This document shows positions 18,632 to 28,316 of a stretch of 64,000 nucleotides of DNA, piece after piece (positions within the stretch are counted from its first letter, which is position 1; each line of letters starts with the position of its first letter). The stretch covers positions 3,779,980-3,843,979 of the forward strand of contig NZ_KI912107.1 of assembly GCF_000517085.1 (NCBI RefSeq), read 5' to 3'. The translations under genes and the position numbers were made by a program. The DNA is from Saccharicrinis fermentans DSM 9555 = JCM 21142 (GTDB taxonomy: Bacteria > Bacteroidota > Bacteroidia > Bacteroidales > Marinilabiliaceae). Below the pieces are notes generated by a model. It was given only the letters and a program-made list of their open reading frames with translations. It ran no database searches and was not told where the DNA came from.

Positions 18632-19849
18632 TTATAAATAATCGGCGGCATTTCTATCTACCTGCACAAAGGGAGCCACAGCTCTATTGTATATTCCTAA
18701 AACATAAGCTATGGCCATCCCATAGTTGGTAACCGGAATTCCGGCATCTACTGCAGGCTTTAGTCTATTCACCAATTGCTTGCGTGAGATCATACATCCA
18801 CCGCATTGAATAACAATTGCATAATTTTCAATTGGTACGGGTAACTTATCGAAACCTGCAACCACATCAAACTTGTGCTGCTTTCCCGTGAAGTTAGAAA
18901 TCCATCGCGGTATTTTACTTCTACCAATATCATTGCATGAAACATGATGCGTACACGATTCCAGCAGCAACACCCGGTCACCCTCTTTTAGTTCAGACAA
19001 TTGAGGGGTTCCCTGTAAGTAATTGGAAAAATCTCCTTTAAAACGTGCTAGCATAATACTAAAGCTAGTCAAAGGAATATCCTGAGGGATGGATGCATCA
19101 GCTTTTAAGAACACCTGGCTATCGGTAATTACCAGAGCCGGCTTCACCTTTGTCTTCATCAAAAAAGCATCCACCTCGCGCTCCTTCAACACTATACAAA
19201 CAGCATCATTATCAATAACATCGCGAATTGCCTGTACTTGAGGCAATATCAAACGTCCCTCTGGAGCTTCAATATCAATGGGGGTAATCAATAAAACGAT
19301 ATCGCCCTGCTGAACAATATCACCCAACAAACTCGGATTAGAATAAGCCGATTCTGGTATACTCCCTTGAATACAGCGGATCAATTCTTCGGTCTCTGTA
19401 TCCTTATTCATCACAAGAAAACCAGCACTATCCAACGTACGCACCTTCTCTACCAAAGAATCATCGGGTGTTGAAAGGTCACTCTTACTATACACGATAA
19501 TAAAAGGTACATCACGCTCCCTAAGTTTCTTAATGACCCTATCCTCCTGACTTTCAAAAATATTATCACTAATCAACAAAATAGCCAAATCAACCTGCTC
19601 AATTATCTTCTCTGTTTTCTCAATCCGTTTTTCACCCAAAAGACCTTCATCGTCAATCCCGGCTGTATCAATAAATACTACCGGACCAAAGCCAGGTATT
19701 TCAAAAGATTTTTTAACAGGATCAGTGGTTGTCCCAAGCACATCCGAAACAATGGCCACCTCTTGTCCTGCCAACTTATTGACCAACGTACTTTTACCAT
19801 AGTTTCTCCTTCCAAAAACACCAATATGAGCTTGTTTATCCTTCGCCAT
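18632..19849 (-). CDS. hydF: [FeFe]-hydrogenase maturation GTPase HydF
   Basis: Scaffold on which the di-iron part of the H-cluster is assembled before transfer to the hydrogenase. The N-terminal GTPase domain has GRRNYGKST (P-loop), FIDTAGIDD (G3) and YSKSDL (G4); a dimerisation domain follows, and the C-terminal iron-sulfur domain carries Cys299-Thr-His301 and Cys349-Gly-Gly-Cys352. The family motif is CxH-x(46-53)-HCxxC; here the spacing is 46 and the histidine before the CxxC is Gln348. Length 405. hydE, hydG and a hydrogenase are not in the window, so the cell presumably encodes them elsewhere. Confidence 0.93.
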   Translation of the reverse strand: MAKDKQAHIGVFGRRNYGKSTLVNKLAGQEVAIVSDVLGTTTDPVKKSFEIPGFGPVVFIDTAGIDDEGLLGEKRIEKTEKIIEQVDLAILLISDNIFESQEDRVIKKLRERDVPFIIVYSKSDLSTPDDSLVEKVRTLDSAGFLVMNKDTETEELIRCIQGSIPESAYSNPSLLGDIVQQGDIVLLITPIDIEAPEGRLILPQVQAIRDVIDNDAVCIVLKEREVDAFLMKTKVKPALVITDSQVFLKADASIPQDIPLTSFSIMLARFKGDFSNYLQGTPQLSELKEGDRVLLLESCTHHVSCNDIGRSKIPRWISNFTGKQHKFDVVAGFDKLPVPIENYAIVIQCGGCMISRKQLVNRLKPAVDAGIPVTNYGMAIAYVLGIYNRAVAPFVQVDRNAADYL

Positions 19850-19924
19850 TTTTATTTACAAAGTAAATAATTCTTTATCATACATACCCCGTAATCAGTA
19901 CCCAAAAAAAGAACAAAAGCGCTT

Positions 19925-19939
19925 CATACAATTTGTATG
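19925..19939. promoter_or_regulatory. palindrome between hydF and the sensor kinase
   Basis: CATACAA and TTGTATG arms around a single central T, in the 175-base divergent gap, 75 bases before hydF and 85 bases before the kinase gene. Its position and symmetry suit an operator for a dimeric regulator; no known regulator consensus is recognised. Confidence 0.35.
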
Positions 19940-20024
19940 GCAGCAAACCAAAATCATGTTGCACAATATCAATAAAATTACGTTATTGTATATCATTCGT
20001 GTTTTACTGCACTAACAGGGGATT

Positions 20025-22244
20025 ATGATTCAATTTGACGAACTACAATTGGCATTAAACGAACTAGAAACAATCGTTGTCGTTACCGACACAAAGGGCA
20101 ACATACGATATGTTAATGACGCATTTGTATCTAAGTATGGATATTCGCGAAAAGAAAGCATGGGTTCCAACCTAAGAATGATCAGAACCGATTACCACGA
20201 CGAACAGTTTTACAAGAACCTATGGAAGACCATTCTGAGCGGCGAAACATGGGAAGGCATATTCCTCAACAAATCAAAAAAGGGAAGACTGATATGGGAG
20301 GAGGCTAAAATATCGCCCATTAAAAAAGATGGTAAGCTGAACGGTTTTATTGCTATTAAAGATGACATCACCTATAAAAAAGAGTTGGAAGAACAATTCC
20401 ATAAAGAAAAATTTTTACTCGATGAATTATTTGACAATGCGCCAGTAGGCATATTACTTTTTAAACCCTTATACACCGACGACGCCATTTCCGATTTAAT
20501 TGTACTAAAAGCAAATTCCATTGCAGGAAAAGTCTTTAATCAACTAGGTTTGGTGGGCCAATCTCTCAAGCAATTTATTCCTGAGTTTCCCGAAATCACA
20601 GCGCGAGCCACCCAAATGCTTTTAGAAAAGCAGAACTTTGAACTCTATTTCAAAAGCCTCAATAAACATTTAAACATGCGTACATTTCCATTGGAAAATG
20701 AACGATTCTGCATGTATGTACATGACGTTACACAATATAAAAACAACATTTCGGCCCTGCAAAAAAGTGAGCTTCGTTACTCTACCCTGGTTGAGGATTC
20801 TCCTGCCTTGATCAGAAGGTTTAACACCAAGGGAATCATCAGCTATGTAAATAGCTACTATGCCAATTATTTCAACAAAACACCGGAGCAACTTATTGGA
20901 GATAACATATTTGAGCTACAATGGCAAGTAGAAGCAAAAACATACAGACAGCAACTTGAAAAATTATCGCCCAGCTACCCTTTTATCGAATACCAGCAAG
21001 AGATAGTATTTCCAGATGGCAGCAAGCGATGGCAAAAATGGGTAGACCGTGCTCTGATGGATTCCACAGGAAACATAGTAGAATACCAGTCTGTGGGCAT
21101 GGATTTTTCACAATTAAAAATGACCGAAAAATCCTTGGAGGAACAGAAAAATAGATTAGACGCAATTTTTGAAAACTCCATTATGGGCATTGGGGTATTA
21201 GATCATAAAGGAAATATACGCATGGCCAATGCACGTCTGAAAGAGATGTTTGAATTCAACAATGACAAAGAGGGTACCAACTACAACTACTTTAACTTTG
21301 CTATTAAAGAAGAGATTTCTGACGCTCAATCCAACCTCAAAAAAATATTTGAGCACAAAATCTTAGATAACTTCAACATACAGAGAAAATTCCTAACCAA
21401 AAACGGCAAAGAATTTTGGGCGGATATCTTTGCTTCGGCTATCGCAACTGCCGACAAAAAACATACAGAAGCCGTTGGACTGGTGATAGATATCACCCAG
21501 AAATACCGTATGGAACAAGAGCTCAAAGCCAGTGAAAAAAAATTAAAACAACTCAACAACACCAAAGACAAACTATTTTCTGTCATTGCCCATGACATCC
21601 GGAATCCATTCAATGCCATTCTTGGATTCTCAACCTTACTCAACAAAAAAATTGATGAATTTGGTCCCCGGGAAATCAGGGAGTTTACGCAGAAAATACT
21701 AGAAGCCAGCGGGCAGACCTACAAATTACTGGAAGACTTACTCACTTGGGCAAAATCACAGCTGGGACAGCTTAGAGTCAACAAAATAGCTTTCAACCCA
21801 CACGATATTATTAATGATTGCTTTGAGTCACTACTGCCCAATGCCCACAGCAAAAACATTCAGTTACAAAATAAGGTCTTGGATCAACTCAACATTGAAG
21901 CAGACATAGACATGTTTAAATTTGTCATTAGAAATCTGGTTCATAACGGCATAAAATTCTCTCACCCAAACTCCACCGTAGAATGCGGCTCCATAGCCAC
22001 CGACCAACCTGATACCATAACGATATATGTGAAAGACAGTGGAGTTGGCATTCAGGCCGAAAAACTCAAAATATTATTTAACCTGGACGATTTTATTTCT
22101 ACACAAGGTACTTTATCCGAGAAAGGAACTGGATTAGGTCTCTCATTATCAAGGGAGATGATAGAACTAAATGGAGGCACCATATCCGTCACCAGCACTA
22201 TAAATGCTGGTTCAGAATTTCGTGTAACCCTACCAATCAGGTAA
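20025..22244 (+). CDS. multi-PAS sensor histidine kinase
   Basis: A 739-residue soluble kinase with no membrane segment. Domains in order: PAS (about 8-120), a degenerate PAS-like region (125-240), PAS (245-365), PAS (375-500), HisKA with phospho-acceptor His523 in IAHDIRNPF, and HATPase_c with the N box NLVHNGIKFS, G1 DSGVGI and G2 KGTGLGLSL. No receiver domain is fused and no response regulator is adjacent. PAS domains suggest cytoplasmic sensing of redox, gas or a small ligand. It is divergent from hydF across 175 bases, so a regulatory link with hydrogenase maturation is conceivable but not shown. Confidence 0.9.
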   Translation: MIQFDELQLALNELETIVVVTDTKGNIRYVNDAFVSKYGYSRKESMGSNLRMIRTDYHDEQFYKNLWKTILSGETWEGIFLNKSKKGRLIWEEAKISPIKKDGKLNGFIAIKDDITYKKELEEQFHKEKFLLDELFDNAPVGILLFKPLYTDDAISDLIVLKANSIAGKVFNQLGLVGQSLKQFIPEFPEITARATQMLLEKQNFELYFKSLNKHLNMRTFPLENERFCMYVHDVTQYKNNISALQKSELRYSTLVEDSPALIRRFNTKGIISYVNSYYANYFNKTPEQLIGDNIFELQWQVEAKTYRQQLEKLSPSYPFIEYQQEIVFPDGSKRWQKWVDRALMDSTGNIVEYQSVGMDFSQLKMTEKSLEEQKNRLDAIFENSIMGIGVLDHKGNIRMANARLKEMFEFNNDKEGTNYNYFNFAIKEEISDAQSNLKKIFEHKILDNFNIQRKFLTKNGKEFWADIFASAIATADKKHTEAVGLVIDITQKYRMEQELKASEKKLKQLNNTKDKLFSVIAHDIRNPFNAILGFSTLLNKKIDEFGPREIREFTQKILEASGQTYKLLEDLLTWAKSQLGQLRVNKIAFNPHDIINDCFESLLPNAHSKNIQLQNKVLDQLNIEADIDMFKFVIRNLVHNGIKFSHPNSTVECGSIATDQPDTITIYVKDSGVGIQAEKLKILFNLDDFISTQGTLSEKGTGLGLSLSREMIELNGGTISVTSTINAGSEFRVTLPIR

Positions 22245-22347
22245 AAACAGCCTAATAGGCGATTCAAAGCGAGAGATGAGGATACATCCATCCCCAACAA
22301 ACACCCGCTCATCATATGTTTAAACACTTTTTATTCAGACAGACTAA

Positions 22348-22944
22348 TTATTGGTGTCTTTTTTTAAGCTCTTTCGCCAAATCTTCAATTCGATATCCTT
22401 TATGGGTCAGCAACACAATCAAATGATAAAGCAAATCAGCACCCTCGTACAAAAAGTTTTCATCATCATTCGCCATTGCTCCAATAACAGTTTCGATAGC
22501 TTCCTCACCCACTTTTTGCGTAATTCTTCTGGTTCCCTCTTTAAACAGCGAGGTTGTATAAGAACCTTCAGGCATCTCCGCCTTACGCTTATCGATAAAA
22601 TCTTGCAAGAAGCTTAAAAACGTAACGTCCGCAACATTTTTTTCATCAAAGCAAGTATCGGCTCCCGTATGGCAAGTTGGCCCAACAGGGTTGGCTTTTA
22701 TCAACAGCGTATCATCATCGCAATCTAAAAGTATAGATACAACATTTAAAAAATTTCCCGACTCTTCTCCTTTGGTCCACAATCGGTTCTTGGTACGACT
22801 AAAGAAAGTCACTTTACCTTCGGCCTGTGTTTTATCAAATGCTTCCTGGTTCATAAAACCAAGCATAAGCACTTTGTTGGTACTGGCATCCTGTATGATA
22901 GCAGGCACCAATCCATTTCCTAATTTATCGAAATCTATTTTCAT
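22348..22944 (-). CDS. hisIE: bifunctional phosphoribosyl-AMP cyclohydrolase / phosphoribosyl-ATP pyrophosphatase
   Basis: Steps 2 and 3 of histidine synthesis. The N-terminal HisI domain (1-105) shows FFSRTKNRLWTKGEESGN, the DCDDD metal site and the zinc Cys motif GPTCHTGADTC; the C-terminal HisE domain (110-198) shows KVGEEAIETVIGA and EGADLLYHLIVLL. Length 198. It is the last gene of hisH-hisA-hisF-hisIE, 51 bases after hisF. Confidence 0.95.
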   Translation of the reverse strand: MKIDFDKLGNGLVPAIIQDASTNKVLMLGFMNQEAFDKTQAEGKVTFFSRTKNRLWTKGEESGNFLNVVSILLDCDDDTLLIKANPVGPTCHTGADTCFDEKNVADVTFLSFLQDFIDKRKAEMPEGSYTTSLFKEGTRRITQKVGEEAIETVIGAMANDDENFLYEGADLLYHLIVLLTHKGYRIEDLAKELKKRHQ

Positions 22945-22995
22945 TTTCTTTTAAGTATCAAGCTAAAAGCTATTGTAATTTTATATCCTATCTAT

Positions 22996-23754
22996 TTATA
23001 ATCTCACATTTACACCCTCCTGCCGCAAGTAACTCTTCAGGTCAGGAATTGCTATTTCTTTATAATGAAAGATACTGGCCGCCAGTCCTGCATCCGCCTT
23101 ACCAGCGGTAAACACATCTTTAAAATGTGCCATACTACCCGCACCACCACTGGCAATAATTGGAATGGACAATTCGCTTGACATTTTAGCCAGTGCTTCA
23201 TTGGCAAAACCTTGCTTTACCCCATCGTGATCCATGGAGGTAAACAATATTTCACCAGCTCCTCTTTCTTCAGCTTCTTTGGCCCATGAAAACAGTCTTT
23301 TCTCGGTAGGAATACGTCCTCCATTTACTGTCACCACCCACTGGTCAGCTTCCAAATGCTTAGCATCAATTGCCACAACCACAAACTGACTGCCGAAATT
23401 CTGTGCCATATCATTGATAAGTTGGGGATTTTTAACGGCCGACGAATTGATACTAATTTTATCGGCACCGGCATTTAACAAGGCCTCAGCATCTTTCAGC
23501 TCGCTAATCCCCCCTCCAACAGTAAACGGGATATTAATATGCTTTGCAATACGTTTCACCAAATCAACAAAGGTTTTACGCCCCTCATGACTCGCAGTAA
23601 TATCCAAGAACATCAATTCATCGGCTCCCTGGCTCGCATATAAGGCACCCAATTCCACTGGATCTCCAACCTCTTTAATGCCTACAAATTTAATTCCCTT
23701 AACGGTCATGCCGTTTTTGATATCCAAACAAGGTATGATTCTTTTTGCCAGCAT
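22996..23754 (-). CDS. hisF: imidazole glycerol phosphate synthase, cyclase subunit
   Basis: TIM-barrel subunit that uses ammonia delivered from HisH to make imidazole glycerol phosphate and [19 protein letters not shown] carries the first catalytic Asp, and FTVGGGI and IIASGGAGS bind phosphate; VAIDAK carries the second Asp. Length 252. Its start shares one base with the hisA stop, a coupling typical of the HisH-HisA-HisF set. Confidence 0.96.
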   Translation of the reverse strand: MLAKRIIPCLDIKNGMTVKGIKFVGIKEVGDPVELGALYASQGADELMFLDITASHEGRKTFVDLVKRIAKHINIPFTVGGGISELKDAEALLNAGADKISINSSAVKNPQLINDMAQNFGSQFVVVAIDAKHLEADQWVVTVNGGRIPTEKRLFSWAKEAEERGAGEILFTSMDHDGVKQGFANEALAKMSSELSIPIIASGGAGSMAHFKDVFTAGKADAGLAASIFHYKEIAIPDLKSYLRQEGVNVRL

Positions 23755-24479
23755 TATGCGTATTTTTCTAATTGTTTCAATTCAATTTTACCTTCGTAAA
23801 TCGCTTTTCCGGTGATGACGGCAGGCACTTTTGCCTCCACCAAATCGTCAATATCTTTCAGGCTGCTTAATCCACCACTGGCCACCAGATAAAGATCCGG
23901 AAAAGCAACCAGAATTTTTTCATATAATTCTGTAGCAGTACCTGTTAGCATCCCATCTTTTCCTATGTCGGTACAAATAACCTTTGAAATTCCTTTGTTT
24001 ATATATGTTTCAATAAATGGCATCAGTGCACTATCAGAAGTCTCAGTCCATCCCGACACGGCAATCATTTCATTCTTCACATCAGCTCCCAGTATTATTT
24101 TTTCAGGGCCGTATTTCTCTATCCATCCGGTAAACACCTCTTTATTTTTTACGGCAATACTACCACCTGTTATCATCTGGGCGCCACTCTCAAAGGCAAT
24201 CCTCAAGTCTTCATCACTCTTTAAGCCGCCCCCAAAATCTATGATCAAGTTAGTTTTAGATGCAATGGTTTCCAGCACCTTATAATTAATGATCCTACTA
24301 GCCTTAGCTCCATCCAAATCCACCAGATGAAGTCTTTTTATTCCATGGTCCTGAAACATCTGAGCCACTTCCAGCGGATGTTCGTTATACACTTTTTTCT
24401 GTGCATAGTCACCCTGACTAAGTCTCACACATTTACCATCAATAATATCTATCGCCGGAATTATATCTATCAAAGCCAT
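23754..24479 (-). CDS. hisA: phosphoribosylformimino-AICAR ribotide isomerase (HisA)
   Basis: Amadori isomerisation of ProFAR to PRFAR in histidine synthesis. The TIM barrel has [15 protein letters not shown] with the catalytic Asp, IDFGGGL and VASGGLSS for the two phosphates, and [10 protein letters not shown] with the second catalytic Asp. Length 241. It begins one base after the hisH stop and overlaps hisF by one base. Confidence 0.96.
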   Translation of the reverse strand: MALIDIIPAIDIIDGKCVRLSQGDYAQKKVYNEHPLEVAQMFQDHGIKRLHLVDLDGAKASRIINYKVLETIASKTNLIIDFGGGLKSDEDLRIAFESGAQMITGGSIAVKNKEVFTGWIEKYGPEKIILGADVKNEMIAVSGWTETSDSALMPFIETYINKGISKVICTDIGKDGMLTGTATELYEKILVAFPDLYLVASGGLSSLKDIDDLVEAKVPAVITGKAIYEGKIELKQLEKYA

Positions 24480-24480
24480 A

Positions 24481-25080
24481 TCACAGTTTTACAAAATTTT
24501 CCAAAATTCGGGAACCTACATCTCCACTCTTCTCAGGATGAAACTGAGTAGCATAAAAATTATCTTTGTGCAATGCCGAACTATAGGGTAAGATATAATG
24601 GGTTGTAGCAGCCGTATGCGCTCCCTGCGCCACATAAAAACTATGCACAAAATACACATACTGTCCTTCCAGTGATTGATCAAAAAGACGGCTCTTCAAA
24701 TTGGTAATTGCATTCCAGCCCATATGCGGCACTTTGATAAAATCGGGATTGGGTTTTGGCAAGTCAAACTTCTTTACTTTCTCCTCAAAGATACCCAGAC
24801 AATCCACATCTCCCTCCTCTGAATGGCTACACATCAACTGCATTCCCAGGCATATACCCAGAACTGGTTGTTTCAGTTTCACTATCAGTTCGTCCAGATG
24901 ATGTTCTTTCAGATATTTCATTGTTGAGCTGGCTTCTCCCACACCCGGAAAAATTACCTTATCAGCGTTTATGATTTCCTGCGGGTCAGCAGTAATAACA
25001 TACTCCACACCCAATCGTTCCAAAGCGAAACTTACCGAACGAATATTACCTGCATTATATTTTATGATGGCTATTTTCAC
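24481..25080 (-). CDS. hisH: imidazole glycerol phosphate synthase, glutaminase subunit
   Basis: Class I glutamine amidotransferase that feeds ammonia to HisF. The nucleophile is in [11 protein letters not shown] and the His-Glu pair in [11 protein letters not shown]. Length 199. The start codon is GTG, directly before [11 protein letters not shown]. It heads the hisH-A-F-IE run; hisG, hisD, hisC and hisB are not in the window. A 96-base gap precedes it without a clear promoter or a histidine-rich leader peptide. Confidence 0.95.
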   Translation of the reverse strand: MKIAIIKYNAGNIRSVSFALERLGVEYVITADPQEIINADKVIFPGVGEASSTMKYLKEHHLDELIVKLKQPVLGICLGMQLMCSHSEEGDVDCLGIFEEKVKKFDLPKPNPDFIKVPHMGWNAITNLKSRLFDQSLEGQYVYFVHSFYVAQGAHTAATTHYILPYSSALHKDNFYATQFHPEKSGDVGSRILENFVKL

Positions 25081-25176
25081 ACGTATAAAAATTTATTCTT
25101 GATCACAGTACCGTTATTATATGCAACACCTATCATGAAAGCGATAAATGGCCCACTCTCTTTGGTCGCATTCCAA

Positions 25177-25704
25177 CTACTTATTCAGGAGATCTTCAAT
25201 TTTCAACTTCATGGCATCAAACTCCTCCTGATTAAATAAGCGCGTCATATAAGCGATTGAACCATCTCTATCTATGATTACATTGCGGGTTACACCTGCC
25301 TTTTTCAGCGCATAAAGTCCAAAAATAGCAGCTTCCGGATCCAAAGCCAATGGATAAGTTATTCCAGTGGCCGTGGACAAATCATTCAGTTTCTCCAACG
25401 GTTCGTCCCTATCTATACCAACCAGAACAAAATCCTTATTTCTATGCACTTGCCATATTTCACTTTCAATAAAAGGCATTTCTTTGCGGCAAACTCCACA
25501 CCAACTGGCTGTAAACTGTAACATCACCACCTTGCCTTTATGATCAGACAAGCGGAAGGTATCACCGTTATCAAGCACAGTAGTATAATCTGGCGCTTTA
25601 TCCCCCACCTTAACAATATAACCCCTGTCATCCTCTTTTTTTGTTACACACGAAACCACAAAGATCATATGTATCAATAATAAGGTTGTAATTTTATTCT
25701 TCAT
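25177..25704 (-). CDS. TlpA-like thioredoxin-fold lipoprotein
   Basis: Thiol-disulfide protein of the TlpA/ResA/AhpC-TSA group. The redox motif is ASWCGVCRKEMPF, and the cis-Pro region is replaced by a less typical loop. The chosen ATG gives MKNKITTLLLIHMIFVVSC, a lipoprotein signal with Cys19, so the mature protein is probably anchored on the periplasmic face of a membrane. An upstream in-frame ATG at 25761 would overlap purU and bury the signal peptide, so it was not used. Roles in cytochrome maturation or reduction of periplasmic disulfides are known for the family; the target is unknown. Confidence 0.87.
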   Translation of the reverse strand: MKNKITTLLLIHMIFVVSCVTKKEDDRGYIVKVGDKAPDYTTVLDNGDTFRLSDHKGKVVMLQFTASWCGVCRKEMPFIESEIWQVHRNKDFVLVGIDRDEPLEKLNDLSTATGITYPLALDPEAAIFGLYALKKAGVTRNVIIDRDGSIAYMTRLFNQEEFDAMKLKIEDLLNK

Positions 25705-25711
25705 GACCCAA

Positions 25712-26578
25712 CTAATTAAAAATAATCGTTCTGTTTTTATATACCAATGTTCTTCGTTCAATATGGGCTTTTACCGCTCTCGACAACACAATTTTTTCAA
25801 TATCTTTTCCTTTTTGAATAAGCGTACTAACCGAATCACGATGCGAAATACGGTTGATATCCTGCTCAATAATAGGACCGGCATCCAGGTCGGTGGTAAC
25901 ATAATGGCTCGTTGCCCCAATAATCTTCACCCCCCTTTTATGCGCCGCATGATAAGGTTTGGCTCCTGCAAAAGCCGGCAAAAAAGAATGATGAATATTG
26001 ATCACTTTTTCAGGAAAATGGTTGATAAAACTCTGCGAAAGCACTTGCATATACCTGGCTAAAACCACAAAGTCCACTTTATATTTTTTCAATATCTCGA
26101 GTTCTTTTTTCTCCTGTTCGTCCTTGGTATCTGCTGTAATTGGAATATGGACAAAGTCAATACCGAACTGCTTTGCAATAGGTTCCAACGTGGCATGATT
26201 GCCAATAATAACGGGCACTTCCACCCTAAACTCGCCACTTTGGTAACGGGCCAACAGGTCGTACAAACAGTGTGAGGCCTTTGACACAAAAATAGCCATT
26301 CGTGGTATTTCATCCGTAAAGTTCAATGTCCACTTCATTTGATAGGGGTCACCCAAGAACTTTTGGAATGTTGGTCTTATCTCCTCCCGAGGCATGCTGA
26401 AATCGGTCAGATCCCATGAAACCCTCATTGAAAAAAGATTTTCATTATGATCCACGTGCTGATCCACACTAATAATATTACCATGGTGCAAGTTAATAAA
26501 ATCGGTCACCCTGGCCACAATTCCGCTCTGGTCAGGACAATGTATTTTAACAATCGCTGTATTTGTATTATTTTCCAT
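25712..26578 (-). CDS. purU: formyltetrahydrofolate deformylase
   Basis: Hydrolyses 10-formyl-THF to THF and formate, balancing one-carbon pools. An N-terminal ACT domain (VKIHCPDQSGIVARVTDFI) is followed by a formyltransferase-like domain with VINIHHSFLPAFAGAKPYHAAHKRGVKIIGATSHYV, which includes the catalytic His and the substrate loop (quoted parts only mark the region, residues 190-230), and the Asp in LDAGPII. Start chosen at the second ATG; one four codons upstream (26590) is possible. Length about 288. The TlpA-like gene follows after seven bases. Confidence 0.93.
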   Translation of the reverse strand: MENNTNTAIVKIHCPDQSGIVARVTDFINLHHGNIISVDQHVDHNENLFSMRVSWDLTDFSMPREEIRPTFQKFLGDPYQMKWTLNFTDEIPRMAIFVSKASHCLYDLLARYQSGEFRVEVPVIIGNHATLEPIAKQFGIDFVHIPITADTKDEQEKKELEILKKYKVDFVVLARYMQVLSQSFINHFPEKVINIHHSFLPAFAGAKPYHAAHKRGVKIIGATSHYVTTDLDAGPIIEQDINRISHRDSVSTLIQKGKDIEKIVLSRAVKAHIERRTLVYKNRTIIFN

Positions 26579-26840
26579 TTTAATACCCATTTCTCTAATA
26601 TCTACAACAGTTAATCCAATGGCGCTATCCCAATGGCATCATAGACAATATTTTTATAAGCCCGCTAAATTAGCTATTTATTGCAACATCAAAAACAATT
26701 AACTGACATTTGTCATACCTCCTTCTTTCACCCTCATTACAATCATACCGTCCAACAGCGCTATAAGCCATACCACCCTGGCCACCGCCTCTCAGTCGCA
26801 TGTTTAATATCTCCGCACCTTCCATTCAGCGCTGCTTACC

Positions 26841-27608
26841 TCATTTAATACCCTGAATAAATGACTTTATATGGGCGTGCATATCACCGGCCTCTCCCAA
26901 CAGCTTAACAAAAGCACTCCCGATGATGGCGCCATCCGCATACTTACAAGTTTCAATGTAAGATGCCCGGTCGCTTATTCCAAAACCAATTAAAGCCGGA
27001 TTCGTCAGCTTCAGTTTACTCACCCGCTCAAAGTAAGCCAGCTGCTGATCACTTAAACCTTTTTTAGCACCGGTCACCGAAGCCGAAGAAACCATATATA
27101 TAAAGCCATTGGTCTTTTCATCAATCAGCTTAATCCGTTCTTCGGGCGTTTGAGGCGTAATTAGAAAGACATTGCTCACTCCATATCGATCGAATGTTTC
27201 TTTATATTCATCCAGATAAACCTGAAAAGGCAGATCCGGGAGAATGACTCCATCCACTCCCACCTCGCTACATCGTTTAGCAAAATTTTCAATTCCGAAC
27301 TTATACACGGTATTGATATAGCCCATGAGCACCAACGGCATTTTCACCTTTGTACGAACATCTTCCAGTTGTTTAAATAAGACCTGTAAGCTCATCCCGT
27401 TTTCAAGGGCTCGCTGACCACTATGTTGTATTGTTGGTCCATCGGCCAATGGATCGGAAAATGGGATACCAATCTCAACCAAATCAGCCCCCGCTTCTTC
27501 CAAGGACTCTAAAATAGGCACTGTATCACCCAGTTGCGGATAACCCGCCGTATAATAAATAGATAAGATATCTTTTTTATCTTGAAATAATTGTTTTATG
27601 CGATTCAT
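26841..27608 (-). CDS. trpA: tryptophan synthase alpha subunit
   Basis: Cleaves indole-3-glycerol phosphate to indole and glyceraldehyde-3-phosphate and channels indole to TrpB. Visible are LVEIGIPFSDPLADGPTIQ with catalytic Glu and Asp, the FLITPQTP and SSASVTG loops, and GFGISD for phosphate binding. The start at 27608 (MNRIKQLF) is preferred; an ATG four codons upstream exists. It is separated from trpB by an exporter gene, an unusual arrangement because trpB and trpA are usually adjacent. Confidence 0.95.
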   Translation of the reverse strand: MNRIKQLFQDKKDILSIYYTAGYPQLGDTVPILESLEEAGADLVEIGIPFSDPLADGPTIQHSGQRALENGMSLQVLFKQLEDVRTKVKMPLVLMGYINTVYKFGIENFAKRCSEVGVDGVILPDLPFQVYLDEYKETFDRYGVSNVFLITPQTPEERIKLIDEKTNGFIYMVSSASVTGAKKGLSDQQLAYFERVSKLKLTNPALIGFGISDRASYIETCKYADGAIIGSAFVKLLGEAGDMHAHIKSFIQGIK

Positions 27609-27682
27609 AACGACCATCATTTAGCTTCGAACACAGAGACCTCATGGCACCGTATTCAGTAACAAAATTTATATTGTATTAT

Positions 27683-28312
27683 TTATCTCTTGGCCAACAT
27701 CAAGCCCAGTCCCAGTAAGCCTAAAACGCTTACTTTACTATATTTTGTGACTTTCCAGAATTGACTATTATTCAAATAAGTTGACAGGCGGCCAGATAAA
27801 ATTGAGATAAGACTAAATATCACCAAGGCTTGCACCATAAAAACAGCGCCTAACACCATCATCTGCCAGCCTACCGGCAAGCTATTTTGAACCACAAACT
27901 GGGGCAATAGCGCCATAAAAAACAGCACCACCTTAGGATTCAGCACATTCATCAGCAAGCCCTTTCGCAGCAATCTCCAGAAGCCATTCTCTCCCTTACC
28001 CTCTTTGGCCTCCAGATGAATCGTTGGTTTCTTCTCTCTCAAAGACTGGTAAGCAAGATAGAATAGATAAGCTGCGCCCATATACTTAAGTACAGCAAAA
28101 GCCATTGCTGATTTCTGTATAATAATAGAGACACCCGTTGTAGCAGCAATGGTATGGATCAGTATACCACAACAAAGACCAATAGAAACAGCTATTCCAT
28201 TGCGATATCCTTTGGTCATGCTCTCTGTCAGTACAAAAATATTATCCGGTCCCGGCATGATAGTTAATAACATGGCTGCGCCTAAAAACGATAGTAAAAC
28301 CTCCAGTTCCAT
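27683..28312 (-). CDS. LysE/RhtB-family amino-acid exporter inside the trp operon
   Basis: A 209-residue inner-membrane protein with about six hydrophobic segments. The family signature is visible at the N-terminus: TIMPGPDNIFVLTES, and later GLLMNVLNPKVVLFFMALLPQFV. The family exports amino acids such as lysine, arginine, threonine and homoserine. It starts four bases after the trpB stop and ends 74 bases before trpA, so it is within the trp transcript. Export of tryptophan or a related aromatic compound is a reasonable inference from position. The ATG at 28312 is used; the codon before it is TTG. Confidence 0.88.
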   Translation of the reverse strand: MELEVLLSFLGAAMLLTIMPGPDNIFVLTESMTKGYRNGIAVSIGLCCGILIHTIAATTGVSIIIQKSAMAFAVLKYMGAAYLFYLAYQSLREKKPTIHLEAKEGKGENGFWRLLRKGLLMNVLNPKVVLFFMALLPQFVVQNSLPVGWQMMVLGAVFMVQALVIFSLISILSGRLSTYLNNSQFWKVTKYSKVSVLGLLGLGLMLAKR

Positions 28313-28316
28313 CAAA

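Noticed and set aside
25081-25176. Possible his-operon leader peptide before hisH
   Set aside because: A short minus-strand frame exists (starting M-R-P-K-R-V-G-H) but has only one His codon and no terminator hairpin follows.
26613-26638. Short direct repeat of CCAATGGC between purU and trpA
   Set aside because: Two copies of eight bases with no further structure are expected by chance, and no gene or terminator is associated.
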